Virus record (IMG/VR): IMGVR_UViG_3300031974_004185
Location: 1 to 28,189 of that record
Strand: one strand, 5' to 3'
Length of the DNA stretch: 28,189 nt
Source of the DNA: a virus
Below the pieces are notes generated by a model that was not told the origin of the DNA, did no database searches, and saw only the letters and a program-made list of their open reading frames with translations. Both the position numbers and the translations under genes were made by a program. This document shows, in pieces, positions 14,194 through 20,616 of the stretch. Each line of letters begins with the position of its first letter. Position 1 is the first letter of the stretch.

Positions 14194-14238
14194 TTGTCTT
14201 TTTCTTGAGTAAATGTTATACTTGTAATCAGAAAAGGA
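14194..14238 (+). promoter_or_regulatory. Sigma70-like promoter, module copy 4
   Basis: TTGTCT (14194-14199), 17-base spacer, TATACT (14217-14222). Shares ATTCATTTAGTTGTTGTC upstream and TAATCAGAAAAGGA downstream with copy 3. The AGAAAAGGA (14230-14238) is placed seven bases before a 16-codon ORF rather than before a full gene. Confidence 0.68.
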
Positions 14239-14245
14239 TGATACC

Positions 14246-14296
14246 ATGACTATCAAAGAATATAGAATCAGAGAACAAAGTAATTTGTTTTGTTAA
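14246..14296 (+). CDS. 16-codon leader ORF
   Basis: ATG with AAAAGGA at ideal spacing encodes MTIKEYRIREQSNLFC and stops at TAA 14294-14296. It follows promoter copy 4 and precedes a small hairpin (TCAGCA 14298-14303, TGCTGA 14313-14318) and the gene at 14351, which has its own AGGAG. It may be a regulatory leader peptide or the remnant of a deleted gene. Confidence 0.4.
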   Translation: MTIKEYRIREQSNLFC

Positions 14297-14297
14297 G

Positions 14298-14318
14298 TCA
14301 GCATCTATTATTTGCTGA
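14298..14318 (+). promoter_or_regulatory. Leader hairpin
   Basis: TCAGCA and TGCTGA pair over six bp with a nine-base loop, starting one base after the leader ORF stop and 32 bases before the next ATG. No T-run follows, so it is not a classic terminator. Confidence 0.35.
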
Positions 14319-14350
14319 ACCAATAATTTAATTTATTTAGGAGAAAAATA

Positions 14351-15496
14351 ATGTCACACTTTAGTGTATTGGTTATTACAAAGAGTAGACCTTCTAAGAT
14401 TGACTTAGAAGGTTTGATGATGCCTTATCATGAGTTTGAATGCACAGGTTATGAAGCATATATTCAAGAAATAGATGAAACTGAGGAGATGAGGAAAAAA
14501 TTTTCTATCAATACTTCAGAATACTATAAAAATGAAGAAGGTGAGCTGTTTGAAACTTATGAAGATCAATTTTTCAGAGACCCAAAAGAAGGAGAATTAG
14601 AAAGGGCTGGTGTCATAGGTGGCACTGGTGCAGGGAATGATATTAGCTGGCATAGTCGTGATTGGAATGATGGGAAAGGTTATCGAACTAAAGTTCACTA
14701 TATTCCTGAAGAATTTACTCCAGTAACAAAGTCTATTGCTGAAGTAAAGTCTTTCCGTGAGTGGTTGAAGGATTGTACTAATAGACAAGAAATCTTGTCT
14801 ATTAGTGAATTAAATGAAGAAACTAAATATGGTTACACCCTCATAGATAGTAATGGCGAAGTTGTAAAAACCATTAAGAGAACTAATCCTAATTATAAAT
14901 GGGACTGGTGGGAGATTGGTGGTCGTTATCGTAACAGGTTGCTTTCTACACAAGGTGGTGTTTGTGATTCAGAAAGGGTTGGAGATATCGACTTTGAAGT
15001 CATGAAACAAACAGCTGTGATGCGTAGGGAGGAATCTTTAGAAAAAGTTGTGAAAGAGAGTTTGCTTTCTTTTGAAGAAATAAACTCTCTTTGGGCTCAA
15101 TACGTCAAATATGGAGGTTGGAAAGCTTTTATTAAAGAATGGGAAAATATGGAAGGTAGAAAAGGCATTAGACCTCATGAAGCAATAAGTCTTTTGCCAG
15201 AAAATCATATTATTAGAAAAATGAGGGAAACTGATTTACTTAACAAGTTTTCTGGTATGCTTGGACTTGATGTTGATGAGACTGAACCAAATTTGGAGAA
15301 TTGGGTTCAGTCTGCTCCAGCCTTATCCTGCTATGCCATTAATTATGATGGGCAGTGGGAAGCTATTGGGGAAATGGGCTGGTTTGGTTGTTCTTCAGAC
15401 GAGGTTACACAAGCCCAGTGGCAGGCAACTGTTGATGAAACTCTGGCAAAGTGTAGTAAGGATTATTGGATAACAGTGGTGGATTGTCATGTTTAG
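14351..15496 (+). CDS. Conserved phage/plasmid protein (MSHF-type), unknown function
   Basis: 381 residues, ATG with AGGAG upstream. The N-terminus MSHFSVLVITKSRP, the PYHEFECTGYE block, NPNYKWDWWEIGGRYRNRL and the C-terminal QWEAIGEMGWFGCSSDE then ITVVDCHV belong to a conserved family I know from many phages and plasmids, always as hypothetical. The invariant WDW-x-x-GGR and aromatic/acidic blocks suggest a globular enzyme-like fold, but no reaction is known. Four perfect inverted repeats of 10 to 14 bp lie within this one gene. It heads the group 14351-16551 behind promoter copy 4. Confidence 0.72.
   Translation: MSHFSVLVITKSRPSKIDLEGLMMPYHEFECTGYEAYIQEIDETEEMRKKFSINTSEYYKNEEGELFETYEDQFFRDPKEGELERAGVIGGTGAGNDISWHSRDWNDGKGYRTKVHYIPEEFTPVTKSIAEVKSFREWLKDCTNRQEILSISELNEETKYGYTLIDSNGEVVKTIKRTNPNYKWDWWEIGGRYRNRLLSTQGGVCDSERVGDIDFEVMKQTAVMRREESLEKVVKESLLSFEEINSLWAQYVKYGGWKAFIKEWENMEGRKGIRPHEAISLLPENHIIRKMRETDLLNKFSGMLGLDVDETEPNLENWVQSAPALSCYAINYDGQWEAIGEMGWFGCSSDEVTQAQWQATVDETLAKCSKDYWITVVDCHV
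14389..14413. repeat. 10-bp perfect inverted repeat
   Basis: ACCTTCTAAG (14389-14398) and CTTAGAAGGT (14404-14413), loop ATTGA, near the start of the MSHF-type gene. Confidence 0.88.
14777..14806. repeat. 14-bp perfect inverted repeat in coding sequence
   Basis: ACTAATAGACAAGA (14777-14790) and TCTTGTCTATTAGT (14793-14806), separated by AA, the same minimal spacing as the repeat at 525-556. Confidence 0.92.
15053..15092. repeat. 11-bp perfect inverted repeat with inner hairpin
   Basis: AAAGAGAGTTT (15053-15063) and AAACTCTCTTT (15082-15092). Within the 18-base interval TTTCTT and AAGAAA can pair around TTG, giving a nested hairpin. Confidence 0.85.
15279..15313. repeat. 10-bp inverted repeat, extended past one mismatch
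   Basis: AGACTGAACC (15279-15288) and GGTTCAGTCT (15304-15313) pair perfectly; after one mismatch four further bp can form, in the 3' part of the MSHF-type gene. Confidence 0.85.
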
Positions 15497-15511
15497 AACA
15501 GGAGGTTAGAG

Positions 15512-15820
15512 ATGACTCATAGTGTGTTGAGTTTAAAGAATTTGTTGGGAAGAAATGAAAGTGATTTAATTTCTAAAATTAAATATCTTGAAGCTGCTAA
15601 TAATATTCAGTTGACAAAAAGAACTAAACGTCAAATTGATGGACTGTCAGATAAGAAATTCATGGGTTCGGCTTTGGTTTTAACTATCACTGATATTAGT
15701 GGGAATGAGGTTATGTGTCCTATTGCTATTTCAGATGGTCTTTCTTCAGAAACAATTGAGGTGTTGAAAAAAGAAGTTGATAAAGTAGAGAAAATGAAAG
15801 AGGAATTGTATGACAAGTGA
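15512..15820 (+). CDS. Phage protein of unknown function
   Basis: 102 residues, ATG preceded by a strong AGGAGGT. Helical N-terminus (SVLSLKNLLGRNESDLISK), a beta section around SALVLTITDISGNEVMCPI and a C-terminal coiled coil rich in Lys and Glu. Not recognised. It overlaps the following gene by 11 bases. Confidence 0.62.
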   Translation: MTHSVLSLKNLLGRNESDLISKIKYLEAANNIQLTKRTKRQIDGLSDKKFMGSALVLTITDISGNEVMCPIAISDGLSSETIEVLKKEVDKVEKMKEELYDK

Positions 15821-16040
15821 ACTAAAGAAAATTAATAATTTTTATGCTGGAGGAGGGTTTTTATTAAAACCTTTGTATCGTCAATTTGAAGATAACAGCG
15901 GACAATATTTGGCAGGATATACTTTGTATTATGAAGGAGTTGAGGCTGATTTTTACCCTATTCCTGATGATATGAAATGGAAGCCTGAAGAATTTTTAAA
16001 ACAAATTGCGGAGTCTATTAATAATGAATTTAATGATTGA
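15810..16040 (+). CDS. Small phage protein of unknown function
   Basis: 76 residues, ATG preceded by AGAGGA. Beta-rich, aromatic (NNFYAGGGFLLKPLYRQFE, then YLAGYTLYYEGVEADFYPI), ending in a helix. No recognised family. It overlaps the exonuclease gene by 17 bases. Confidence 0.6.
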   Translation: MTSELKKINNFYAGGGFLLKPLYRQFEDNSGQYLAGYTLYYEGVEADFYPIPDDMKWKPEEFLKQIAESINNEFND

Positions 16041-16551
16041 TTTAGAAACATTTAGTATCAAGCCCAATGCTGTCATAACTCAGGTTGGAGTGGTGGTTTT
16101 TGATACAACACAGATACTATCGAGTATCTGTGTTGACTTAACACTCACTGAACAAATTTTGGATGGTTGTGCTGTGGATGAAGACACTGTTTCTTGGTGG
16201 AGAAGTAACAAAGAAGCACATTCGATTTTATGTTCTGGAGAGCCTGTGAATTACTACCAAGGGCTGGAAAATATTAGGAAATTTATTGTGGAAAAATGTC
16301 CTAAAGTTGAAGGTGTTTGGGCTCATGGAGCAAGTTTTGATTTACCTATTATTGAAAATGGGTTCCGGAATGCTGGGATTGACATTCCATGGAAATACTC
16401 AAAACATCGTGACACACGCACACTTTATCAGCTTGCCAAGGATAATGGGTGGCAATATGATCGTGGAAAAGTTAGTCATAATGCTCTTGATGATGCCACG
16501 CATCAAGCTGAAATGACCATGTCAGCCTTGAAATGGTTATCTAAAGGTTAA
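16024..16551 (+). CDS. DexA/Rv2179c-like DEDDh 3'-5' exonuclease
   Basis: 175 residues from ATG 16024, with GGAG upstream. DnaQ-fold ligands: Asp6 and Glu8 in MIDLETFSIKPNAVI, Asp106 in VWAHGASFDLPII, and His152/Asp157 in SHNALDDATHQAE, so the DEDDh set is complete. The block DEDTVSWWRSNKEA is typical of the T4 DexA and Rv2179c-like exo(ribo)nuclease group. Possible roles are DNA turnover or RNA trimming. It is the last gene before the non-coding repeat region and carries a 13-bp perfect inverted repeat. Confidence 0.85.
   Translation: MNLMIDLETFSIKPNAVITQVGVVVFDTTQILSSICVDLTLTEQILDGCAVDEDTVSWWRSNKEAHSILCSGEPVNYYQGLENIRKFIVEKCPKVEGVWAHGASFDLPIIENGFRNAGIDIPWKYSKHRDTRTLYQLAKDNGWQYDRGKVSHNALDDATHQAEMTMSALKWLSKG
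16106..16135. repeat. 13-bp perfect inverted repeat in coding sequence
   Basis: CAACACAGATACT (16106-16118) and AGTATCTGTGTTG (16123-16135), tetraloop ATCG, 82 bases after the exonuclease start. Confidence 0.92.
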
Positions 16552-16600
16552 TATATTATTGTAGATTGACATCTGTTGATTATCTGGTCGACAGATGCGG

Positions 16601-16862
16601 ACTTAACTTTCAGTTAAGTTGGACTTAACTACCGACATTCAGTTAAGTCGTGCCCAAGCCTTCTCTGCCCAAGGGTTGAGGGGGTTGGACTCGACTTACT
16701 TGACTAACTCTACTGCTTTTTATTCCTCGGGTTTTCTCTTCTCTTCTTTCTTTCTTATTTTAGTTAAGTAAGTTAAGTAAGTTAAGTAAAGAACTCTAAA
16801 ACAATAACTTATGAGGAGTTTTTAAACCATTAAAGTCAAGCGTCAGTTAAGTCCAGTTAAGT
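16601..16862. repeat. Iteron-like array of AGTTAAGT (nine exact copies)
   Basis: Seven copies read AGTTAAGT and two (16601-16608, 16623-16630) read the reverse complement. Inverted pairs 16601-16619 (loop TTC) and 16623-16648 (loop 10, arms extending to 9 bp) are hairpin-forming; 16762-16787 is a triple direct repeat. Degenerate relatives occur near 16693-16709. I did not notice exact copies elsewhere in the window. Confidence 0.85.
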
Positions 16863-16877
16863 AATTGTTGTTTTTGC

Positions 16878-16907
16878 TTGCCTTTCACCTTGGGCTTGCC
16901 TTATAAT
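16878..16907 (+). promoter_or_regulatory. Candidate late promoter before the terminase genes
   Basis: TTGCCT (16878-16883), 18-base spacer, perfect TATAAT (16902-16907). The spacer contains one TTGGGCTT octamer. It would drive the head gene operon; its sequence is unrelated to the repeated early promoter module. Confidence 0.5.
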
Positions 16908-16956
16908 TGAGAGCAGATGATCGCATGGGCGAAAATCACGAAAAACTCAAATTGTC

Positions 16957-17577
16957 ATGGGGCAAAAAGAGATGACTGAGACCAAAAAACCAAAAACCAG
17001 ATACAAACGCAAAGATCCAACCAAAAACGCATCAACGACTGGTGGTCCTGGAAAACGTGATGTTGACCAGACAAACTGGCGTGTTAAAATGCAAACTAGT
17101 CGAATTAAATTTGACGATAAATTAAAACAGAAATTTTTAGATGAATTTGCCTTTTGTGGTAGGATGGCTGAAGCAGCATATAACGCTGATGTGACTTATG
17201 CTTGTGCTAAATACCATCTTGATAATGACCCTGAGTTCATGCAGGCTTTTGAAGAAGCAAAGCAAAAATACAGGGATCGTGTTGCCACCAAGGCACAAAG
17301 ATTGATTTTTGATGGTTCCAAAGATCCAATTGTGGGTGGTAAGAACAAGGATGAAATCATTGGTCACAAAACTACTGAATACCCTAACTTGATTCTGGCT
17401 GAGTTGAAACGTGTTGACCCATCTTATACAGACCGTCAGCAACTCGACATCAATGGTGGAGCAAGCGGTGTTCTTGTAGCACCTGCTGATATGAGTCCTG
17501 AAGAGTGGATTGCTGAACAAAATGAGTTGAACAAAACGAGGGTGAAACCAGATAGCAGCAATGACCACGGAGCATAA
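16957..17577 (+). CDS. terS: Terminase small subunit
   Basis: 206 residues from ATG 16957; ATG 16972 is an alternative, favoured by a 16-codon upstream ORF (16925-16975) whose TGA overlaps it as ATGA. The N-terminus is basic and disordered. Residues about 45-90 form the DNA-binding helix-turn-helix region (KFLDEFAFCGRMAEAAYNA, then DNDPEFMQAFEEAKQKYRD), typical of small terminases. The C-terminal part (LAELKRVDPSYTDRQQLDI, GGASGVLVAP) also fits. It recognises the packaging site and recruits the large subunit. The candidate packaging region lies immediately upstream. Confidence 0.85.
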   Translation: MGQKEMTETKKPKTRYKRKDPTKNASTTGGPGKRDVDQTNWRVKMQTSRIKFDDKLKQKFLDEFAFCGRMAEAAYNADVTYACAKYHLDNDPEFMQAFEEAKQKYRDRVATKAQRLIFDGSKDPIVGGKNKDEIIGHKTTEYPNLILAELKRVDPSYTDRQQLDINGGASGVLVAPADMSPEEWIAEQNELNKTRVKPDSSNDHGA

Positions 17578-19129
17578 GCCAACTCAACAAGAAAGCCTAG
17601 AATACGAGGAGCGGTATCAACAGGCGGTTGCTATCGAGGCAAAAGTTGCTCGTCAAGTAAACGGTAATTCAAACGTTATTTGGAGTCCGCAAGAGGGTTC
17701 TCAACACTTCGTTATGAAGTGCAGCATTTTTGAATTACTTTTCCATGGCACTCGTGGTCCAGGAAAAACAGACACACTGCTGATGTGTTTTGCTCAACAT
17801 GTTGGTAAAGGTTTTGGACAAGCATGGCGTGGCATTATTTTCCGTGAAACCTATCCACAGTTAGCAGACGTTCAAGCCAAGTCTGAAAAATGGTTCAGAC
17901 AGATCTTTGGTGACAAAGCTAAATTCAATAAATCTAAAATGATGTGGGAATGGGACACAGGTGAAGTTCTTATGTTCCGACACATGAATTCACCCAGCGA
18001 TTATTGGAACTACCATGGGCATGAATACCCATTCATTGGTTGGGAGGAATTAACCAACTGGGCAACGGATGAATGTTATAAATCCATGATATCTTGTTGT
18101 CGTAGCTCAACTCCCGGAGTTCCTAGAATGTTGCGTGCTACCACCAACCCATATGGAGCAGGACACACATGGGTGAAAGAGCGGTTTAGGCTTGGTGGTC
18201 GTTGGTGGGAAACCATCATTGTCACAGACAGCCGTGATATTGCAGGAAGATTAGAACCACCACGCTGTGCTGTTCATGGTCATATCGATGAAAACAAAAT
18301 TCTCCTTGAAGCTGATCCAAACTATGTCCAAAACATCATCGCTTCTGCCAGCAATCCAGCAATGGCAGCTGCATGGATGGATGGTAGTTGGGACATTGTG
18401 GCAGGAGGAATGATTGGTGATATATGGGATCCGCAGGTTCATGTATTAGAACCATTCAACATACCACAAAGCTGGAGAATAGACAGAAGCTTCGACTGGG
18501 GAAGTTCTGCTCCATTCAGTGTTGGCTGGTGGGCTGAAAGCGATGGTTCTGATATTCAATTAGCAAATGGTCAGTGGATGTCAACTGTTCGTGGTGATTT
18601 ATTCCGCATTAATGAATGGTATGGTTGGACAGGCAAGCCCAATGAAGGAGTTAGGATGCTGGCTGTAGACATAGCAAAAGGAATTATACAGCGACAACTC
18701 AACTGGAAAATACATGACAGAGTTAAAGCTGGACCAGCGGATAGTGCTATCTATTCAGCTGAAAATGGCAACTGCATAGGAACTGACATGGAAAAGAAAG
18801 TGAAGCTTGATAATGGTGAAGTTTACAAGGGTGTGTATTGGACAAGAGCCGACAAGAGAGCAGGTTCAAGAAAGACAGGTTGGGAGCAAATTCGTAAGAT
18901 GTTAAAGAACGCCAAAAAGCCAGCTATTGGACCACGAGAGCATGCTGGATTATTCGTGTTTAGTAACTGCACTCAGTTTTTGAGAACCATGCCAGTGCTT
19001 CCTCGTTGTGATAAAGACCCTGATGAAGTTCATAAGGATGCTGAAGACCACATAGCAGATGAAGTGCGTTATAGAATTAGGAGCAGCAACCCATTGTCAA
19101 GGGTTGGGAGAACTGTTGGACATCATTGA
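17561..19129 (+). CDS. terL: Terminase large subunit (ATPase and nuclease)
   Basis: 522 residues, overlapping the small subunit by 17 bases. ATPase: Walker A GTRGPGKT (63-70), Walker B FIGWEEL with Glu162/Glu163, and a coupling region ATTNPYGAGHTWV. RNase H-like nuclease: Asp312 in SFDWGSSAPFSVGWW, Asp394 in AGPADSAIY, and Asp496/Asp500 in DAEDHIADEVRYR. It pumps DNA into the prohead and cuts it. The length is slightly above average for the family and all motor residues appear intact. Confidence 0.96.
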   Translation: MTTEHKPTQQESLEYEERYQQAVAIEAKVARQVNGNSNVIWSPQEGSQHFVMKCSIFELLFHGTRGPGKTDTLLMCFAQHVGKGFGQAWRGIIFRETYPQLADVQAKSEKWFRQIFGDKAKFNKSKMMWEWDTGEVLMFRHMNSPSDYWNYHGHEYPFIGWEELTNWATDECYKSMISCCRSSTPGVPRMLRATTNPYGAGHTWVKERFRLGGRWWETIIVTDSRDIAGRLEPPRCAVHGHIDENKILLEADPNYVQNIIASASNPAMAAAWMDGSWDIVAGGMIGDIWDPQVHVLEPFNIPQSWRIDRSFDWGSSAPFSVGWWAESDGSDIQLANGQWMSTVRGDLFRINEWYGWTGKPNEGVRMLAVDIAKGIIQRQLNWKIHDRVKAGPADSAIYSAENGNCIGTDMEKKVKLDNGEVYKGVYWTRADKRAGSRKTGWEQIRKMLKNAKKPAIGPREHAGLFVFSNCTQFLRTMPVLPRCDKDPDEVHKDAEDHIADEVRYRIRSSNPLSRVGRTVGHH

Positions 19130-19176
19130 TTGCTTTTTGTAAAGAAATCAGTTAGGATATTGTTGAGGTAAAAATT

Positions 19177-20616
19177 ATGGCATTAAATAGCACAAACCCA
19201 CTATACAGCGAGTTCATCACGGATTGGATCACAATGCGTGACACTTATCGTGGTGAAAGAATTGTAAAGGACAAAGGTGAAGCATATCTACCAGCAACAG
19301 GTGGTATGAAAGCAGATGGAATGAATTCTGCTAATGCTATTGGCTATCAAGCATACAAAGCTTACAAGGAAAGAGCTGTTTTCCATGACTTTGTTTCTGA
19401 TGCCGTTGAAGCTATGATTGGTATGATGCACCATAAGCCTCCAGTTATTGAACTTCCTTCAGTTCTCGAAGATATGCGTAAAAATGCAACCATTACTGGA
19501 GAAAGTTTGGAGCAGTTACTTCGTAGAATTAATGAAGAGCAATTGGTGACTGGTCGTCTAGGATTGCTCTTAGATTTGCCACAAAACCCTGATCCAACCA
19601 ACCCATTACCATACATTGTGAGTTATCGTGCTGAAGATATTATCAACTGGGATGACGGTGCACGAGGACAAATGTTACTCCCACAGTTGAATTTGGTTGT
19701 GTTAAACGAAAGTGAGTATGAGCGTACAGACGAGTTTGAATGGGAATTAGTAGAGAAATACAGAGCCTTAATTTTAGGTGATGTAGAAGACAATGAAAAC
19801 TCTGGCGTTTACAGAACAGGAGTATTCAGGAAGAACCTAACATTTACTGAAGAAGCATTAATTGAACCAAGCATCCGTGGTTCAATGCTTGATAAAATCC
19901 CATTCACATTTATCAACACCAAAGACATTGTTTCTTGCCCTGACGACCCACCTCTTATTGGGCTTGCCAAACTTGCTCTTGCAATATATCGTGGTGAAGC
20001 TGACTATCGTCAGAATTTATTTATGCAAGGTCAAGACACACTTGTCATCACTGGCGGTAATGAAGAAGAATACAGAGTTGGCACAGGTGCAGTAATAAAC
20101 CTGCCTAACTCTGAGTCTGATGCAAAATTCATTGGTGTTACTAGTGATGGACTGGCAGAGCAAAGACAATCTTTAGAGAATGACAAAGCCCAAGCGGTGA
20201 ATAAGGCTGGTCAAATGATTGACACTCGTAGTCGTCAGAAAGAAAGTGGTGATGCATTAAAAATCAGATTGGCTGCTCAAACAGCAACCTTAAACCAAAT
20301 AGCACTAACAGGTGCAGCTGGATTAGAATCAACTTTAAGAATGGCTGCTGAATGGTTAGGTGCAAACCCTGATGAAGTTAATGTTACTCCTAACCTTGAC
20401 TTTGTTGACGATGAGTTAACTGGTAAAACCCTTGTTGAATACATGTCTGCCAAAGCCATGGGTGCTCCACTTTCAAATAAATCTGTTCATTCTATCATTA
20501 AGAACAGAGGACTCACAGAAATGGAATATGAAGAAGAAATTTCTGAAATTGAAAATGAAGGCATAGTTACTGGCACTGGCACAAATGCTGGTGGAGATGC
20601 TGATGACGACAGCTAA
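19177..20616 (+). CDS. Portal protein (DUF4055 / SPP1-like)
   Basis: 479 residues. It begins with the DUF4055 pattern YSEFITDWITMRDTYRGE, KGEAYLPATGG, YQAYKAYKERAVFHDFVSDA, and MIGMMHHKPPVIELP, followed by the GRLGLLLDLP and YIVSYRAEDIINWD strands. The C-terminal half has the helical ALKIRLAAQTATLNQIAL section and an acidic, disordered tail (GTGTNAGGDADDDS). It forms the dodecameric DNA gate of the capsid. The last 14 bases overlap the minor head gene. Confidence 0.88.
   Translation: MALNSTNPLYSEFITDWITMRDTYRGERIVKDKGEAYLPATGGMKADGMNSANAIGYQAYKAYKERAVFHDFVSDAVEAMIGMMHHKPPVIELPSVLEDMRKNATITGESLEQLLRRINEEQLVTGRLGLLLDLPQNPDPTNPLPYIVSYRAEDIINWDDGARGQMLLPQLNLVVLNESEYERTDEFEWELVEKYRALILGDVEDNENSGVYRTGVFRKNLTFTEEALIEPSIRGSMLDKIPFTFINTKDIVSCPDDPPLIGLAKLALAIYRGEADYRQNLFMQGQDTLVITGGNEEEYRVGTGAVINLPNSESDAKFIGVTSDGLAEQRQSLENDKAQAVNKAGQMIDTRSRQKESGDALKIRLAAQTATLNQIALTGAAGLESTLRMAAEWLGANPDEVNVTPNLDFVDDELTGKTLVEYMSAKAMGAPLSNKSVHSIIKNRGLTEMEYEEEISEIENEGIVTGTGTNAGGDADDDS

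Larger units (their letters stand above)
16552..16924. other. Non-coding repeat-rich region: candidate replication origin or packaging/late-control site
   Basis: No gene-sized ORF is visible. It holds nine exact copies of AGTTAAGT/ACTTAACT at 16601, 16612, 16623, 16641, 16762, 16771, 16780, 16845 and 16855. The first four alternate in orientation and can fold into two hairpins; the next three are direct repeats at 9-base period. Between them runs an uninterrupted 25-base pyrimidine tract (16732-16756). A 7-bp inverted repeat CATCTGT/ACAGATG sits at 16570-16597. The repeats resemble initiator or regulator binding iterons; the small terminase gene follows directly, so a packaging site is equally possible. 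Confidence 0.72.

Noticed and set aside
15261-15473. Second + strand frame inside the MSHF-type gene
   Set aside because: It is a shadow frame: no ribosome site, and the other frame carries the conserved GEMGWFG and VDCHV motifs.
16601-16862. Short repeats that could suggest a CRISPR array
   Set aside because: Repeats are only 8 bases, irregularly spaced and in both orientations, with no spacers of constant length and no cas genes.
19362-20095. Open frames on both strands across the portal gene
   Set aside because: They are low-complexity shadows of the portal frame, which matches DUF4055 throughout.
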